A stretch of 64,000 bases of DNA from Candidula unifasciata (taxonomy: Eukaryota; Mollusca; Gastropoda; Stylommatophora; Geomitridae), in assembly GCA_905116865.2 (NCBI GenBank), contig CAJHNH020008544.1, forward strand, positions 416,669 through 480,668, given 5' to 3'. Shown here one piece after another: positions 33,703 to 47,000 of the stretch; within the stretch, counting starts at the first letter, position 1; each line of letters begins with the position of its first letter. The notes beneath the pieces were generated by a model. The model saw nothing but the letters and a program-made list of their open reading frames with translations, made no database searches and had not been told where the DNA came from. The position numbers and the translations under genes are program-made.

Positions 33703-36700
33703 CTGTTAAAAAAAAAAAAAACCATGAAAGAAACACACCATAACTTTAACCTGAAAGCAAGCAAGCAAGCGCGCGCGCGCACGCACGCATGCACACACGC
33801 GCACACACACACGCGCACGCACGCGCGCACCTTCTGATCTTCTTCTTAACATTTGCCAGCTGTCAACTCCAGCAGAAAGTTCTGGTTGTTTGTCCACTTC
33901 TAGACTTTGGTCTAGGTCCAGAATTTCAGTTTTGCATGCACATCCACAGCTCATGCAGATGCACTAAGGAAACATTCCCAATCAGTGACAGTTTGCTGTG
34001 TGCTTGTAGGGGAAGGGGAGGGGGAGGGGCTAGGGTGGGGTGGGGAAGGTGGTAGGTATAATAATAATGTATTGAATAACAAATAAATACAAGAAAATAC
34101 TTGGAATTCCCTAAACTGAAATTAGAATAACTAAACTGAAACCTGGGACATAAGCACAATGAGGCCCCCTCTCCAAAAAACAAACTGGGGTGGGTGCTAA
34201 GGCCTCCGTCCCAGGAATTTTTTAGGCAGCAAACACCCCCCTCCAACCAATAAATATAATTGTTTTCTTTTTAATCATTTGTTTATGCATTTTATATTAG
34301 TTCCAGTATATTATCTTTTTGTTCTAGGGGCACAGGTGGGGGTGTCTCAAAGGGTTTACACCTTGCTTATTTGTGCAAAAAATAATAACAGTAATAATCA
34401 TAACAATATCTACTATTTAATATTTATTAAACAGGAATTGAGCCACTTCCTCGAGCCTAAATAATTATACCCCCAATGTTTTCGCTGTGGGACCACACCT
34501 CAGCACTGGGTACACCCTCAGTTGTCTGTGAAATACTTGGAAGGGTGTTACTATATGCTTTCTGATAAATTTAGAGCAGATTTATATTACCTTTGTGTGT
34601 GTGTGTGTATGTGTGCGCACGTGCACATGCCTTTTACTGTAAAATATTCTAAATTGCATAAACTTCTGTTTGCACTCTTTGTGTTCAGATTTTATCTTTA
34701 AAACAATCAACTGTTTTATGGATCATTAACCTAGTTGTTCCCATGTGGGATGCAATTGTTCGTTATTTGAAGCCCCATCCTGGCTTTTGCTTGGGGCCAT
34801 AAATACAGCCAGGTGCAAAAATATGGCCTAACAGCTAAACAGGATTTCCTGGACCTCTTCACGGGTGATCCTCATCTGCATGGTGACACTTTGTGTCACC
34901 GGGTGTTTATCACTTGTGTAATGTCCTGGTGGGGTACAACTGACATACATACATATAACTGTTTTATCCCAAAACACGGTTTACTTGCCACTACTTCTAT
35001 TAATGTAACAACATTGTATGTGAACAATTACTCATTTCTGCAATAAAAGAAAATTGTTCTGATCATGAAGAAAACTACAACAATCCTGCCATAACGTAAA
35101 TAAAGCAACAATTCTCTGGTGCCAATAAGTCTAGACCTGGGCGGACAAGTGCGCTTTCAAATCCCAGTCAGGTCTCAGCCCAGCATCCGATTTAGGGAGT
35201 TCAACACCTGTAGCATCTGGTGGTTTCAGCTGCCGGAGCGACCAGTCTGCAGGCCGGGGCTCTTTGTAAAAGCTGCCATGTGATAGAATTGCATTCAGCG
35301 GAGCCTCTGTTACTGGCTTTGGTTTTGTCGGCGTGTGTGAAAATGGCCTAAGATGCAAGAAACAAACCATGTCTCACTTCCTGGTGACAAAGTGACACAT
35401 TCTTCTTCTGTCATCATCTTCACCATCATTTTCATTATCCTGCACTGCATCAGTTATTAGCCTGTGTTCCCAATTCTTTACCCTTTCGAAATATAAGTTT
35501 GTTCATTTATTCATTTTTCATAACCTTTTCAAGTTGTCACAGCGTGTATACATACCTACTGACTCTTTAAAATAGTGTGCTGCTAATAACACACCCAAAA
35601 CTACACTACTGTAGCAGAGTAATATGGAGTAATATATTTTATGACTCAGTTTTCAGAGACAAGGTGACCAATGTTCTTTCTGGCACGATAATCAGTTAAT
35701 TACATGTGTGCCCAATCCTTAATCTTCCAAACAAAATTTGTTCCTTCATTTATTTTCCATAGTTTTTTTTCCAGGTCTCACTGTTTTCAGCCCTCCTCTT
35801 CTCATGTGACCAAAATATGATGACTGCCTCTTTTCGGTGTTTATGACAGCCTCTTTATAACATTTAGATTGTTTACGGCCTATACTCCACTATGAGATGA
35901 AGGAAGGAAGAGGAGAAGTAGAGGCTAAAGAGAAGGAGGGGAAGGAGAACAAGAAAAATAAGAAGAAGAAGAAATGGGAGAAGGAAGAGAAGAAGAAGAA
36001 AAGCATAGGAAGTGGAAGAAGCAGAGAAAGAAGAAGAAAGATGAGGAGGTAAACAAGGTATAGGTGGGGAAGGTGAAGAAGAAATTTAGAAGGAGGTATA
36101 GAAGGAGACGAAAGAAAAAATATTCAAGGATTTGAGGATCAACAGTGTAATTATAAATAAGGATATGTTAGTTTCATTCTTATCAGCTACACTGTAGGGT
36201 ACAAGGAACTGAGCAGAAGTGATACTTGCCAAATAGTATCACTCAAAATGGCCATGACTTCTGCAGAGTTTTCTTCAGGCACAGCATCGTCATACGTCAG
36301 CAATGCTTCGTACAGTTTGTCAGCAGTTGTTTTTCTCACCTGCAGATACGGAATATCTGCATATATGGTCACAAATATGGAAGACAACTCTAAAGTTAAG
36401 AAGTTAAAGTCGAGAGGACTAAAGTCATTGCATGGGTTATTCTATGTAGCTTGATCTCACTGCAGAACAGCCAGCCACCTGCCGAAAGCACTGCACAAAA
36501 CACAAACTCTGTAAAAAAAATTTAAATTCTCTGACGGGACTCGAACCTGCAATTATTGACTTGGGAGACCAATGCCTTAACCATTAGATTAGGCCACGGA
36601 TGCAATACAATTTAATTCTTTCAGTACCGAGCAATTCACTACGAATGTATAACAGTTGGGACCATTAGTGTTGGCATGTCCGACAGCTGTCTTATGCAGT

Positions 36701-39700
36701 TTTATTTTGTGTGTGCTAGCTTCAGGATTTTGCTGAGACTGACAAGTTTTCATTAGTTTTCAAAAAGGACCGTGAAGGACACTTTGTGTGATTTCCACCA
36801 GCACAAGAATGGAGCAGTTTAAGGTCAACCTGTCTACAGTGATAGTGGAATCTCGACTAATGACTGACTAGTGATTCAAGCTGCTTAGCATGGTATACTT
36901 TACTGAGCTCCTTGTACTTCATCCAGCTGCAGTTTTTATCCATTCTATCCCAACTGCTACTAAAGTCTCCTCTGTCCCATCATAATCATCATCATAGTTC
37001 CATAACACTGTGTATCCTTGGGTCGTCAGTTGCTGTTGACCATTTGATCCGCTCCCTCCACCTCGGTCAGTAAGATGCAATGGATTTGATATCTGCAAGT
37101 TTGAGGCCTGTCTCTTCTGTATCCAGGTCTTTCTTGGTCTGCCTCTTCTCCTCTACAGATGCCTTCAGTATCCCTTTGGAAAGATTTTGTTACACTGCTT
37201 TGTCCCATAGTGTTCATGTTATCCCATAGTGTTATTATTTGAACTCCCTCACACCCAATCACTCATTAATATCTTTTCTTCTCCTTCTTCACTTCCTTTT
37301 TTTACCACTTAGGATGTCAAGGGAAATATATAGTCCTGCTTCGTGCTCTTCTGGTCACCTCAACCATAAACACACTGTGCAGTTATAGAGTTTCTCTTAT
37401 GTTATCTCTCTATATTGTTCTTGGTTTACCTTGAGCTCCAAGTCCTTCTCCTCTTTTGGTATATGCCTTGTATGGTACAGGATCACAAGGCATTCTCTCA
37501 AAGTAACAAACCATTTGATTTGCTCTATGAATGTAATGTAGAACTGGTTCTGTGCGGACTTTGTCTCTTATTAATATCAACAACTACTTAGAAAAAGATG
37601 AGTTGAAAAAACACAGACCTGGACAGAAAGAGGTACGGGTTATATATGTATGCATGGTTTATTTCTGACACACATCCTTTGTTGTTAAAAGAAGAGATAC
37701 TACCATATTTCTCAGAAATATGGCACAATAATGGTTGTCACAAAGATGCCTCAGGGCTTATTTTCAGGAGATATCTTATGTTTTCAAGTTTAAAAAAATC
37801 TAACATTTATTCCAGTTTAAAAAAAAAAAAAATTAATATATATATATTATTCAAGTACAAAAATCTACACTAATACAGTCAACATCTTCATATTTCATTA
37901 CGTCCATCACATGTTTCAACAGACAAAAGAAATCCATCACTCTGACTGTCAATCTCAACTGCAGCTTATATTTGTGATAAGGCTTACATTATGAGCACCC
38001 TGAATAAATCATTTTCTGGCTTATTTTGGGGTAAGGTCTTATATTTGAGGAAACATGGCAAGTATAATCAAGTTAGCTGGCATCTTGACATAGAAAGACA
38101 CGCGTTTCAAAAAAAAAAAAAGATCAACAGCACATGTGACAGAAGGATGTGGACAGACATGCTGACCAACATCACAAGGCATGGGCTTCAAGAGGAAGAA
38201 CAAAATAAAACTCTGCCATTCATCCATAGAAATAGATGAAACAAGTGTCTTCCTTCTATTCCTGTTCCTTCCACTAAACCACACTAACACAAAAGGGCCC
38301 TAGCTCTTTTTTTGCTGTTGCCATAACTGATTGTTAAGACCAAAGACTACTAGGAAGTTTTTGTTTCTCTTTAAGTTCTTCGACCACAATCAATATGCGA
38401 TGGCTTCCTATTACATTCTAACTTGCTATAAAGACATAAAACTGTAGACTCTTATGGTAGTATCTGCAGTGGGATTCTCATTCATTTTGACAAACAATTT
38501 TTTATTTTTATTATTACTTAGTTGCATATCCTTAACAGGACGTTGCAGAACCAACCCCAGCATTTTTTGGGGCTGTTGTGGTTTTTCTAAGCAAGTTTAC
38601 GTCCAGTAGTTTGCCACTGCTTTCTGGACGCCCGGCTTCTCGATACCACTGTCGAAACCAACGCAAGATGCAAGGCCCGCAGCTGGAATAGAACCCGGCA
38701 CCCCAGCATTATAAAGCGCGTTTGCAATGCCTAAGCCACAGACACACCATATAATTGCACAAGTCAATTTTTTTCTCTGATCCATTCTTACCCTGGGATA
38801 TCTGTGACACAGCAATACCATGAGCTGAGTCAGAGATCTTGTTCTAGGGCTGCCCTCAAACTGCAGCATGCCACAATACCTGAAGACATACCATACATGT
38901 CAAACAAATGTCATTATGCAGTCAGTAAAAAGTAAAGAACCCCTTTCTCAACTTGGGCACATTGAACATATAGTGCTATTCCTATATTTATTTTATAAAC
39001 CAATCGGCACTCAATCGGTGACTGGTCAACATCATGCCAGCCATCTTTACTTCCCAGGACACTAGCTGACACCCATTTTAGGTTCGGTCAACATGGAAGC
39101 CAATTTGGAAAAAATATCTGCCCTGATGAGGGAAATGTCCAGCCACTGTGCTACCAAAGCTTCACTACAGTTATTGTTAACATTTATTCACAGACTAGCA
39201 CCATATGCACAACACCCCTCAAGGCAAGGAAATGGGTGCATGACGTTTATATTTTAAAGACAACATGAATCATGGTAGCATGCTGACCCAGTTGTCATTT
39301 GCTTAAATTCCTTGCCATGCTAGGTTTTATTGACTAACGTGGGCCTCTAGGTTAATCCTGCCTAAAATGGTTGTTAGGACATTTTTCCAGAAAGCAAAGG
39401 TGGCTGTTGAGATGCTAACACCCATCAAGTGTCAACCAGTCTAAAAATGTAGGACCACCACCGTTGATCCAGAGCAAAAGTGTCTATAATAATATGGAGC
39501 AGGCACCAAATACCTGATGCATCAATGGCAGGAGAAGGGTCCTTTACTTACTATATACCCAAAAAGTATCTTGGTATAAAAAGCATTAAGGTAAGACACT
39601 GCTTTAACTTGCAGCATCAAGATCAGTGACAACATCCTAGGAAAAAATCAAGGCTTTGTTTTATCAGAATGGAAGGCACTTTTTATCATTTGGAGGTGAC

Positions 39701-42700
39701 AGGTTCAATTCCCGGCATGGTAAACTATAGCTTTCATTTTTCATGTTGTCTAGTGTGTCTTTCTTTCTTTCTACGAGTACCGATCCATACATGTCTATTT
39801 GTTTATTATATATACTGTTTCTACTGCCTCAGGGGTTCCGCTTCAGGGCTGGCAAAGTTAGTACTTTTGTACAAATCTGGTACTATTTGCCCCTTGCAGA
39901 GCAAAACTTTATCCATGATACCATGCTCTTTGTTTTGCCGACCATGCAAGTGAGGGACAGAGGGAATTACAGAATCCCTAGGAACTCCAATTTTCAAAGC
40001 ACACAAACAGGCACTTTCCCGTAAAGGAATTCCAGAAAAATTTGACTAAAAAGCTCAACAAAATGGGGAAGCAGAAAAACGTGAACAAAACAACACAACG
40101 TAACGTTTCGGCCGGGCAGCCTTTTTTCAAACATAAGTGAATTACACAAACGTAACATCGAGGAGAGGAGAGTATGTAGATCTCTAAGGGGTGACGTGAG
40201 CTTTAAACGTTGCTCACGACACCCCTAATGGTATATAATGAGTAAAGTAAAGCAAGGCACACAGTCAGGAGCAAGAAGAAAACGACCAGTAAAGACAACT
40301 TTTTTTTTAAAAACTACTCTAGGATTGTTCACTGATTTCAATTTTTTAGTCTTGTTTTCATAAGAGCTTTAACATAACTAGAATTGACTTACACATCTGC
40401 TCCAGCCATAATTTTCTGTGGTTTCCCACATTTATGCAATTCTGCTCGAACCATATCTACAATCCGGTCAGGCACAGAGTCACTGAAAAATTAGAAAATG
40501 GATTGTGTTAATAATTTTCACAGCTAGTGATAAAGGTCCTGTGACTAGTTCATCTTATATGTACAAAAGTAATTCTTCTTTTCCCTACTCCTGGAATGCC
40601 TCACAGCCTCAGATTAGGAAGAGATCTCTGGAATAGACCCTTCGCTTCGTATAAAGTACTTTTCGGTGTCTCTGATATTTCTGCTTTGTCTGATGCCAAT
40701 CTTGTTACATGGCCAAACAATTTGATTTGTTGTCTAGCTATAAAGTTCAGTTTGAAGCAAATCGGAACTGTTAAAAAGTTAACATAGGGCTGTTACACAC
40801 TCCACTACTGTCGCTTTCTAAGCCCCTGTTATATTAAATGTGGTCAACACATTTTAGTTTCTAAAAATATGCTGTCTATAAGCAAATTTCTTAAATGCCA
40901 GTCCACGGCCATTATTATTTTTGTTGTTTTTGTTGTTGATGTTTATTATGAAGTAAACCAGAAATACTTAAGCTGCCTTTTGGAATGTCTGTGCTGAAAT
41001 CTCACACCACTAAGATAGACATGTGGTCAATATAAACACTTTGTAATGCTGGGAAAACAAAACACAGATCTGACATTATGTTGGGATAACCAAACTGCAA
41101 GATTTATCATTATGCTGAGATTCTACAACACTGATTCTGTCTGAAAAACAAACAACAAGATTAAAAAGTAAAAGGATATTAGGATAAACAAAATAGTATT
41201 ATCTCAGGATAATTTACAAGACTAAGTAGTATTATCTTAGGATAACCAAACTACAAGACTAAATATTAGTATCTGAGGATAACCAAACTACAGGACTAAA
41301 TAGTAGTAATTTTTGGATAACCAAACTACAGGACTAAATAGTAGTATCTTAGGATAACCAAACTACAGGACTAAATAGTAGTATCTTAGGATAACCAAAC
41401 TACAGGACTAAATAGTAGCATCTGATGATAACAAAACTACAGGATTAAACAGTATTATCCTAGGATAACAAAACTACAGCATTAAACAGTATTATCCTAG
41501 GATTACTAAACTACAGGATTAAACAGTATTATCCTAGGATAACTATACTACAGGATTAAACAGTATTATCCTAGGATAACAAAACTACAGGATTAAACAG
41601 TATTATCCTAGGATAACTAAACTACAGGATTAAACAGTATTATCCTAGGATATCAAAACTACAGGATTAAACAGTATTGTCCTAGGATAACAAAACTACA
41701 AGATTAAACAGTATTATCCTAGGATAACCAAACTACAGGATTAAACAGTATTATCATAGGATACCCAAACTACAGGATTAAACAGTATTATATTAGGATA
41801 ACCAAACTACAGGATTAAACAGTATTATCCTAGGATAACCAAACTGCAGGATTAAACAATAGTATCTTAGGATAATCAAACTACAAGACTAAGTAGCAGT
41901 ATTTTAGGATAACCAAACTACAATATGAAATAGCATTATTTTTTAATAATCAAACTGCAAGATTAGCATTATGCTGTCGATAATCAAACTATAAGATTAA
42001 ATAACATTCTTTTTGCTTACTTGCTGTCTGAGGCAAGCGAGTCTATCAGTCCCCATGACAATATGTGGTCCAGTGTTTTCATTATTGGCAATGAGACTCT
42101 GAAATTATTTTCAAAAATTTCAATAATAGTTGAACAGGAGCTTTGGTGGTGTAGTAGTTAGTGGGTTTGTTGACCAACAAACAGTGGGCCAGGTTCAGCT
42201 CCCAGTAGTGGCAAGATGTAATTACAAACAGTATGGCTCAGGGACTAATCCAATCCTATAGCAAGGTCAATTATTACAAACTGACATGAGGAAGCTGAAA
42301 ATGGTGATTCCGTTAAAAAGTGTAATCTGCTGGCAGCATCAACAAGAGTGGGGTGAACAATGCTTCAACATCCATACTACAATCCAGACTTAACTCTGGA
42401 CAAAGTGTTTTATCAGTCTGATCCACTAAACAGAGTAAACAGTAAACAAAGAACCTATTTACATTGCTGGAAATCATCTTCTTCTTAGCCTTCACTGGCT
42501 GTAAACTCTGAAATTTCTGATTAGTTGTCCACCTTTGGACTTTGGTCTTGTTCCAGAACTTGAGTTTTGTGTGCACATCCAGTTTACAGATCTAGTTTAT
42601 TTGTATGCATTTTGATCCCTGCCTCTTAGGCAGATGCACTCTGACTTTGAAGGAAACTCCCTTAATTAGTCCACTTTTACAACACACTTGTTAGGGAGAC

Positions 42701-43959
42701 AGTGGGTCAATCCTTTTTCCCCCCTCCACAATGGGGCCCAGGACCCCATATGGGGAGTCTACTGGAAATGAAACACAGGTCATCTTAAAATACTTGACAA
42801 ATTGCGACCAGTATAATCAGACGAGAGAAGAAATGACATTGCAACTATCATGATTATCATGTTCTGCATTTAATTTACAGAGAAACAACAAAAAATATGG
42901 TTCAAACATCTTGTGAGAGTGAAGCCTAAAAGTTACTGTTTGTGGCTATACTGAAAAAAAAAAGAAAAACATTGACATCTTCCATGAGCTGAACATCGAG
43001 GAGAACTGGCTCATAAAGCAGCATCCTGTCCTGAAAACGATGTATTTTGACCATGTTAAATGGCATGGTGGCCTAGAATAAATGGTGACGTTTCCAGAAA
43101 ATAAAAGATGCTGAGGTCAATCTCCCCAAAGGTGGATTCAAGACTGGAGATGCTTCTTCTTTTCTTCTGCCTTTCTAGCCCCCAAGACTGGAGAAGCACT
43201 GGTTATGAAAAACCCCCATACATACTGGACTACAGGTTGCTTTGTAACTGTTCTGTGGTCCCCCAGTATAACTGTTATATACGGTTGAACAGGGTTTCTG
43301 GGATTTGTAACTGTTTGATTCTCATCCTTCACATGCTAATCCTACCGAATGCAATCCTGCAGGGAGAAAAAAACACATTGTCTATGAAGGCACACAGGGC
43401 TGGAGAATTGGCTAGAGACAGAAGCCTTTAAGCGTTTTGTGAAGAAAGCGTCATTCTGGAAAGTACCTGCTGACTGTTGTTGAGCTGCCTACAGTGAGAA
43501 GGTTCTGGTTTATAGATATGCAGAAAGACCAAGAATCAGACATAAATATTATATCAAGCATATATTATATGCACACAGAAGAGTCAAAGAAATAAACTTA
43601 GCTCAAAATTTAAAACAAAAAAATACACACAAAAACTCCCTATAATATTTAACCCTACCAGACCGCTGGCCCGGTTTACCGGGAATTTCTTAACCTGTCT
43701 CTATACCGCTTGCCCTAATTTTCGGCTTTTTGCGTAGTACGGGAAAACGATGCGTCAGGGACTAAAAATAACCACCCAATCCTTATCAATCCTCTTTGTT
43801 AGACATTGCAAATGTCTGCCCGCATGTGTTTGGATTATATTTGTGTTGTTTTACGTGGAAAAATTCTGAAAATTCACAATGAAACGAGCGGCTGATGAAT
43901 CAAGTTCTAGGCTTTTCACAGTCCAACAGGTGATCGTTACTTTGGTTTATTCAAACTCT

Positions 43960-44037
<78 letters not shown>

Positions 44038-47000
44038 TTATCTGTGATAATTTCATAAAGAATACGTTCTTGAAGTGACACTGTCAGTGAGAGCGCAAAT
44101 GATGAGGAAAATCTTGAAAATTATAAATCTTGAAATAGATCGATAGTAGGAGAAGGGGGTGTGTCCATCAAACGGCAACATCTGGCGTTCACTTTGTGAA
44201 ACAAAGTTGATCCTGATGAGTGAATTCGCACACAAAGGTGGAATATTGGCCCTAGATAAAAGGTAAGCCTATTTTCTACAATGTCTCCAAGTTTCATCAT
44301 ATTCTAGCCACTCGTTTGCATGTAACTAATTTTTTTGTATATCATGTTGGTTTTTTCTCGGTAATGCCCAGGAGCTCAGGTTATAGGGACAGTTAAGTTC
44401 AGGGCCCTAGGTCTGGTAGGGTTAATGACAAACATGGACGACCATAAGCATCACTAAATAGGCATTCACAGTAAAATAGATAATTTCTATGTCACCCCTC
44501 CCTTCCCCCTTTCCCAATGAAAACTAATCCACCCATTCATGCCGGCCTACCCACACACACAGTTACACAATCTGGAACCAGCATCATGTCAACAAACGTG
44601 TCAGTTTACAGGGTCATATGTGTCAAAAACATATTAACTATTTATTATTTCATAGTAATTAAAAACAATAACTGTTTTAAACATATCCTAACACAGCCCA
44701 CTCATCTGTGCACACTAGCACATTAGAAGACTGACACTCTAATTTGAAGAGAAAAAAAAGCCATACTGAAGAGAAAAGCCAAAGCAAACAAGCAATATGT
44801 AAACAGTGATAGTTAATTAGTTGCGTATCCTTTACAGGATATTGCAGAACCAACCCCTGCATTTTTTTGGCTGTTGTGGTTTGTTTGGCAAATTTTACGT
44901 CCAGTAGTTTGCCACTGCAAACAGTGATACCCAGGGAGCAATAAAATAAAGAGATGGATGACCAGCAGTTTGTCAGAATGTACAACTAGGAGAGGACCAG
45001 AGAGTATCAGAGACCAATTACAACCAACCTTCACTGTAAAACACCTCACTGACTGATAAACAGAAACAGATATTCTAACAGTTTGATCCTTTTGAAAGAA
45101 ACTCACACACTGATAGTAACAAACTCAAGGAGCAGCTTAAGAAGATCCCAACTGGCAAACTCTGATTAGAATGGGTTGACAGTATCCAGAAGTCCAGCCT
45201 GCCTCAAGAAACTGTCTAGGCTGTAAATATGTGGACAAACTGGGCTGAAAGTAAATGAAAGAGCCAAGAGACTCGCTGTGTCTGCAGCAAATAGTAGAGG
45301 AAGAAGTACGGACATGGCAGACATAATGTATGCACTGTGTTCCAGAGACACTGAGACAAAGGAGTCAGAGATGATGATGATGATCCGCCTGTTGGAAATG
45401 GATTTTAAACGAGAACAAGCATGCAGAAACCAGTTGCAGGGCAAAGAAAAAACATGCCAGTCATCCCTTACTGGGTAGGTTAAGCGTGGAGACACTGACA
45501 CGGCTGCGACATTGGAGGATGAAGCACGAATGGATTGAATATGTGCTAGAATGCCAATGCAGATAACAAGTAACAAGTCTGATCTTTCACTGTGAAAACA
45601 CCTCATTTCTGTTAAGCGGAACTATAAACAGCATTTTGACAGTTTGTTCCTTTAGCTATGCCTTTTTCTTTTCTTTTTTTATTGTGTAAAATCTACAAGG
45701 AAGGTTGGCTGCAATGTATCCACTGTTAGCTATGGGAATATTAGCTAGTGAGACCAAAATCTCTTCCACAGTGTGACTCTCATACCACTGTCTGAAAGCC
45801 ACGAGAATGATCGTTCTAAACTGCCCACCACGGAAATCGAACCCCGAGTATTGCACTGTGAAATGAATTCACTAATCTTCAAGCCTCAGAGCTACATTTT
45901 AAGTAAGCAAAATCTGTCAAATAATGTAACCAAGCACAGAGATAATATATGAAAACACCAACCTGTCATCTCTTTGATAGTCTTTAAAAATAGTTAACAG
46001 AACTTCGAAGAACTCTAAAAGAGCTTGCCGGTTAGGTAACAAGGTCTTTAGATACTCTTGTAAGGAGGCACTTGAAAATTTTACCTGCAAAATTTAAATT
46101 ATTTTTAAAAAAAAAGTTAACTCATGTCATCCCTTGCTGGTATTTAAAGCCTAGCAGTGAAACCAAGCTTTTTATGTGGGTTAACATTATGCGGATGATA
46201 CAGAACTGATAGCTGAAAACATACAAGATTTGCAGCAACTTTTTAACTTTTTAGTGATAGAGAAATGCCATATTTATCTTGGGAACACTTTCAGAAAGAA
46301 TGATTGACATGAATAGAGATCTGTATTTGTGCTTTATTGATTACATTAAAGCATTTGTTAACGTTAAACATGAAGAATTTTTGAAACTTTAAACACTGAT
46401 AGTAAAGATCTGAGAATAATAAAAAACATTATGACAACAAGAAGCAGCCATAAGGATTGACAACCAATTTGGAACTTTTCAAAACATTAAACAAGGCGTT
46501 AGACAGGGATGAGTACTATCACCCGATTTATTCAGAAATAATAATTAGATCTATACAAGGTACACAAGAAATATCGGCTAGTGGGCAAATTGTTAAGAAC
46601 CTGCAATATGCTGATGAAACACAACTGCAAGAAATGATGAATACAATTGTAATGGAAAGTGAAAACAAGGGACCTTGTGTGAACAGCAGAAAAACAGACA
46701 TAATGGTAATTGCAAAGAAAACTGACCCTCCAAAATGCAGCATCAAAGTAAATGGGACAAACCCCAAGCAAGTTGATATGTTTAAGTACTTGGGTACCCT
46801 TGTAACATCATAGTGAAGATGTATTAAGGAAGTTAAATGATAAATAGCTCAAGCAAAGGCAGCATTTTACAAAATGAAGAATATTTTATGCAATCTTTTT
46901 TTGTCAATTGAGACGAGAAAGAGAATTCTTAAAAGTTATATAAATCCTGCATTGATGTATGGATGTGAATCATGGACAGTTAATATATTAGTGAAAACTT

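Noticed and set aside
36526..36603. Functional tRNA gene
   Set aside because: The acceptor stem does not pair and the D loop is enlarged.
45166..45606. 146-codon minus frame as a gene
   Set aside because: No recognisable domain. It lies in a TBCD intron next to LINE and SINE debris, and lacks fitting splice signals and family similarity.
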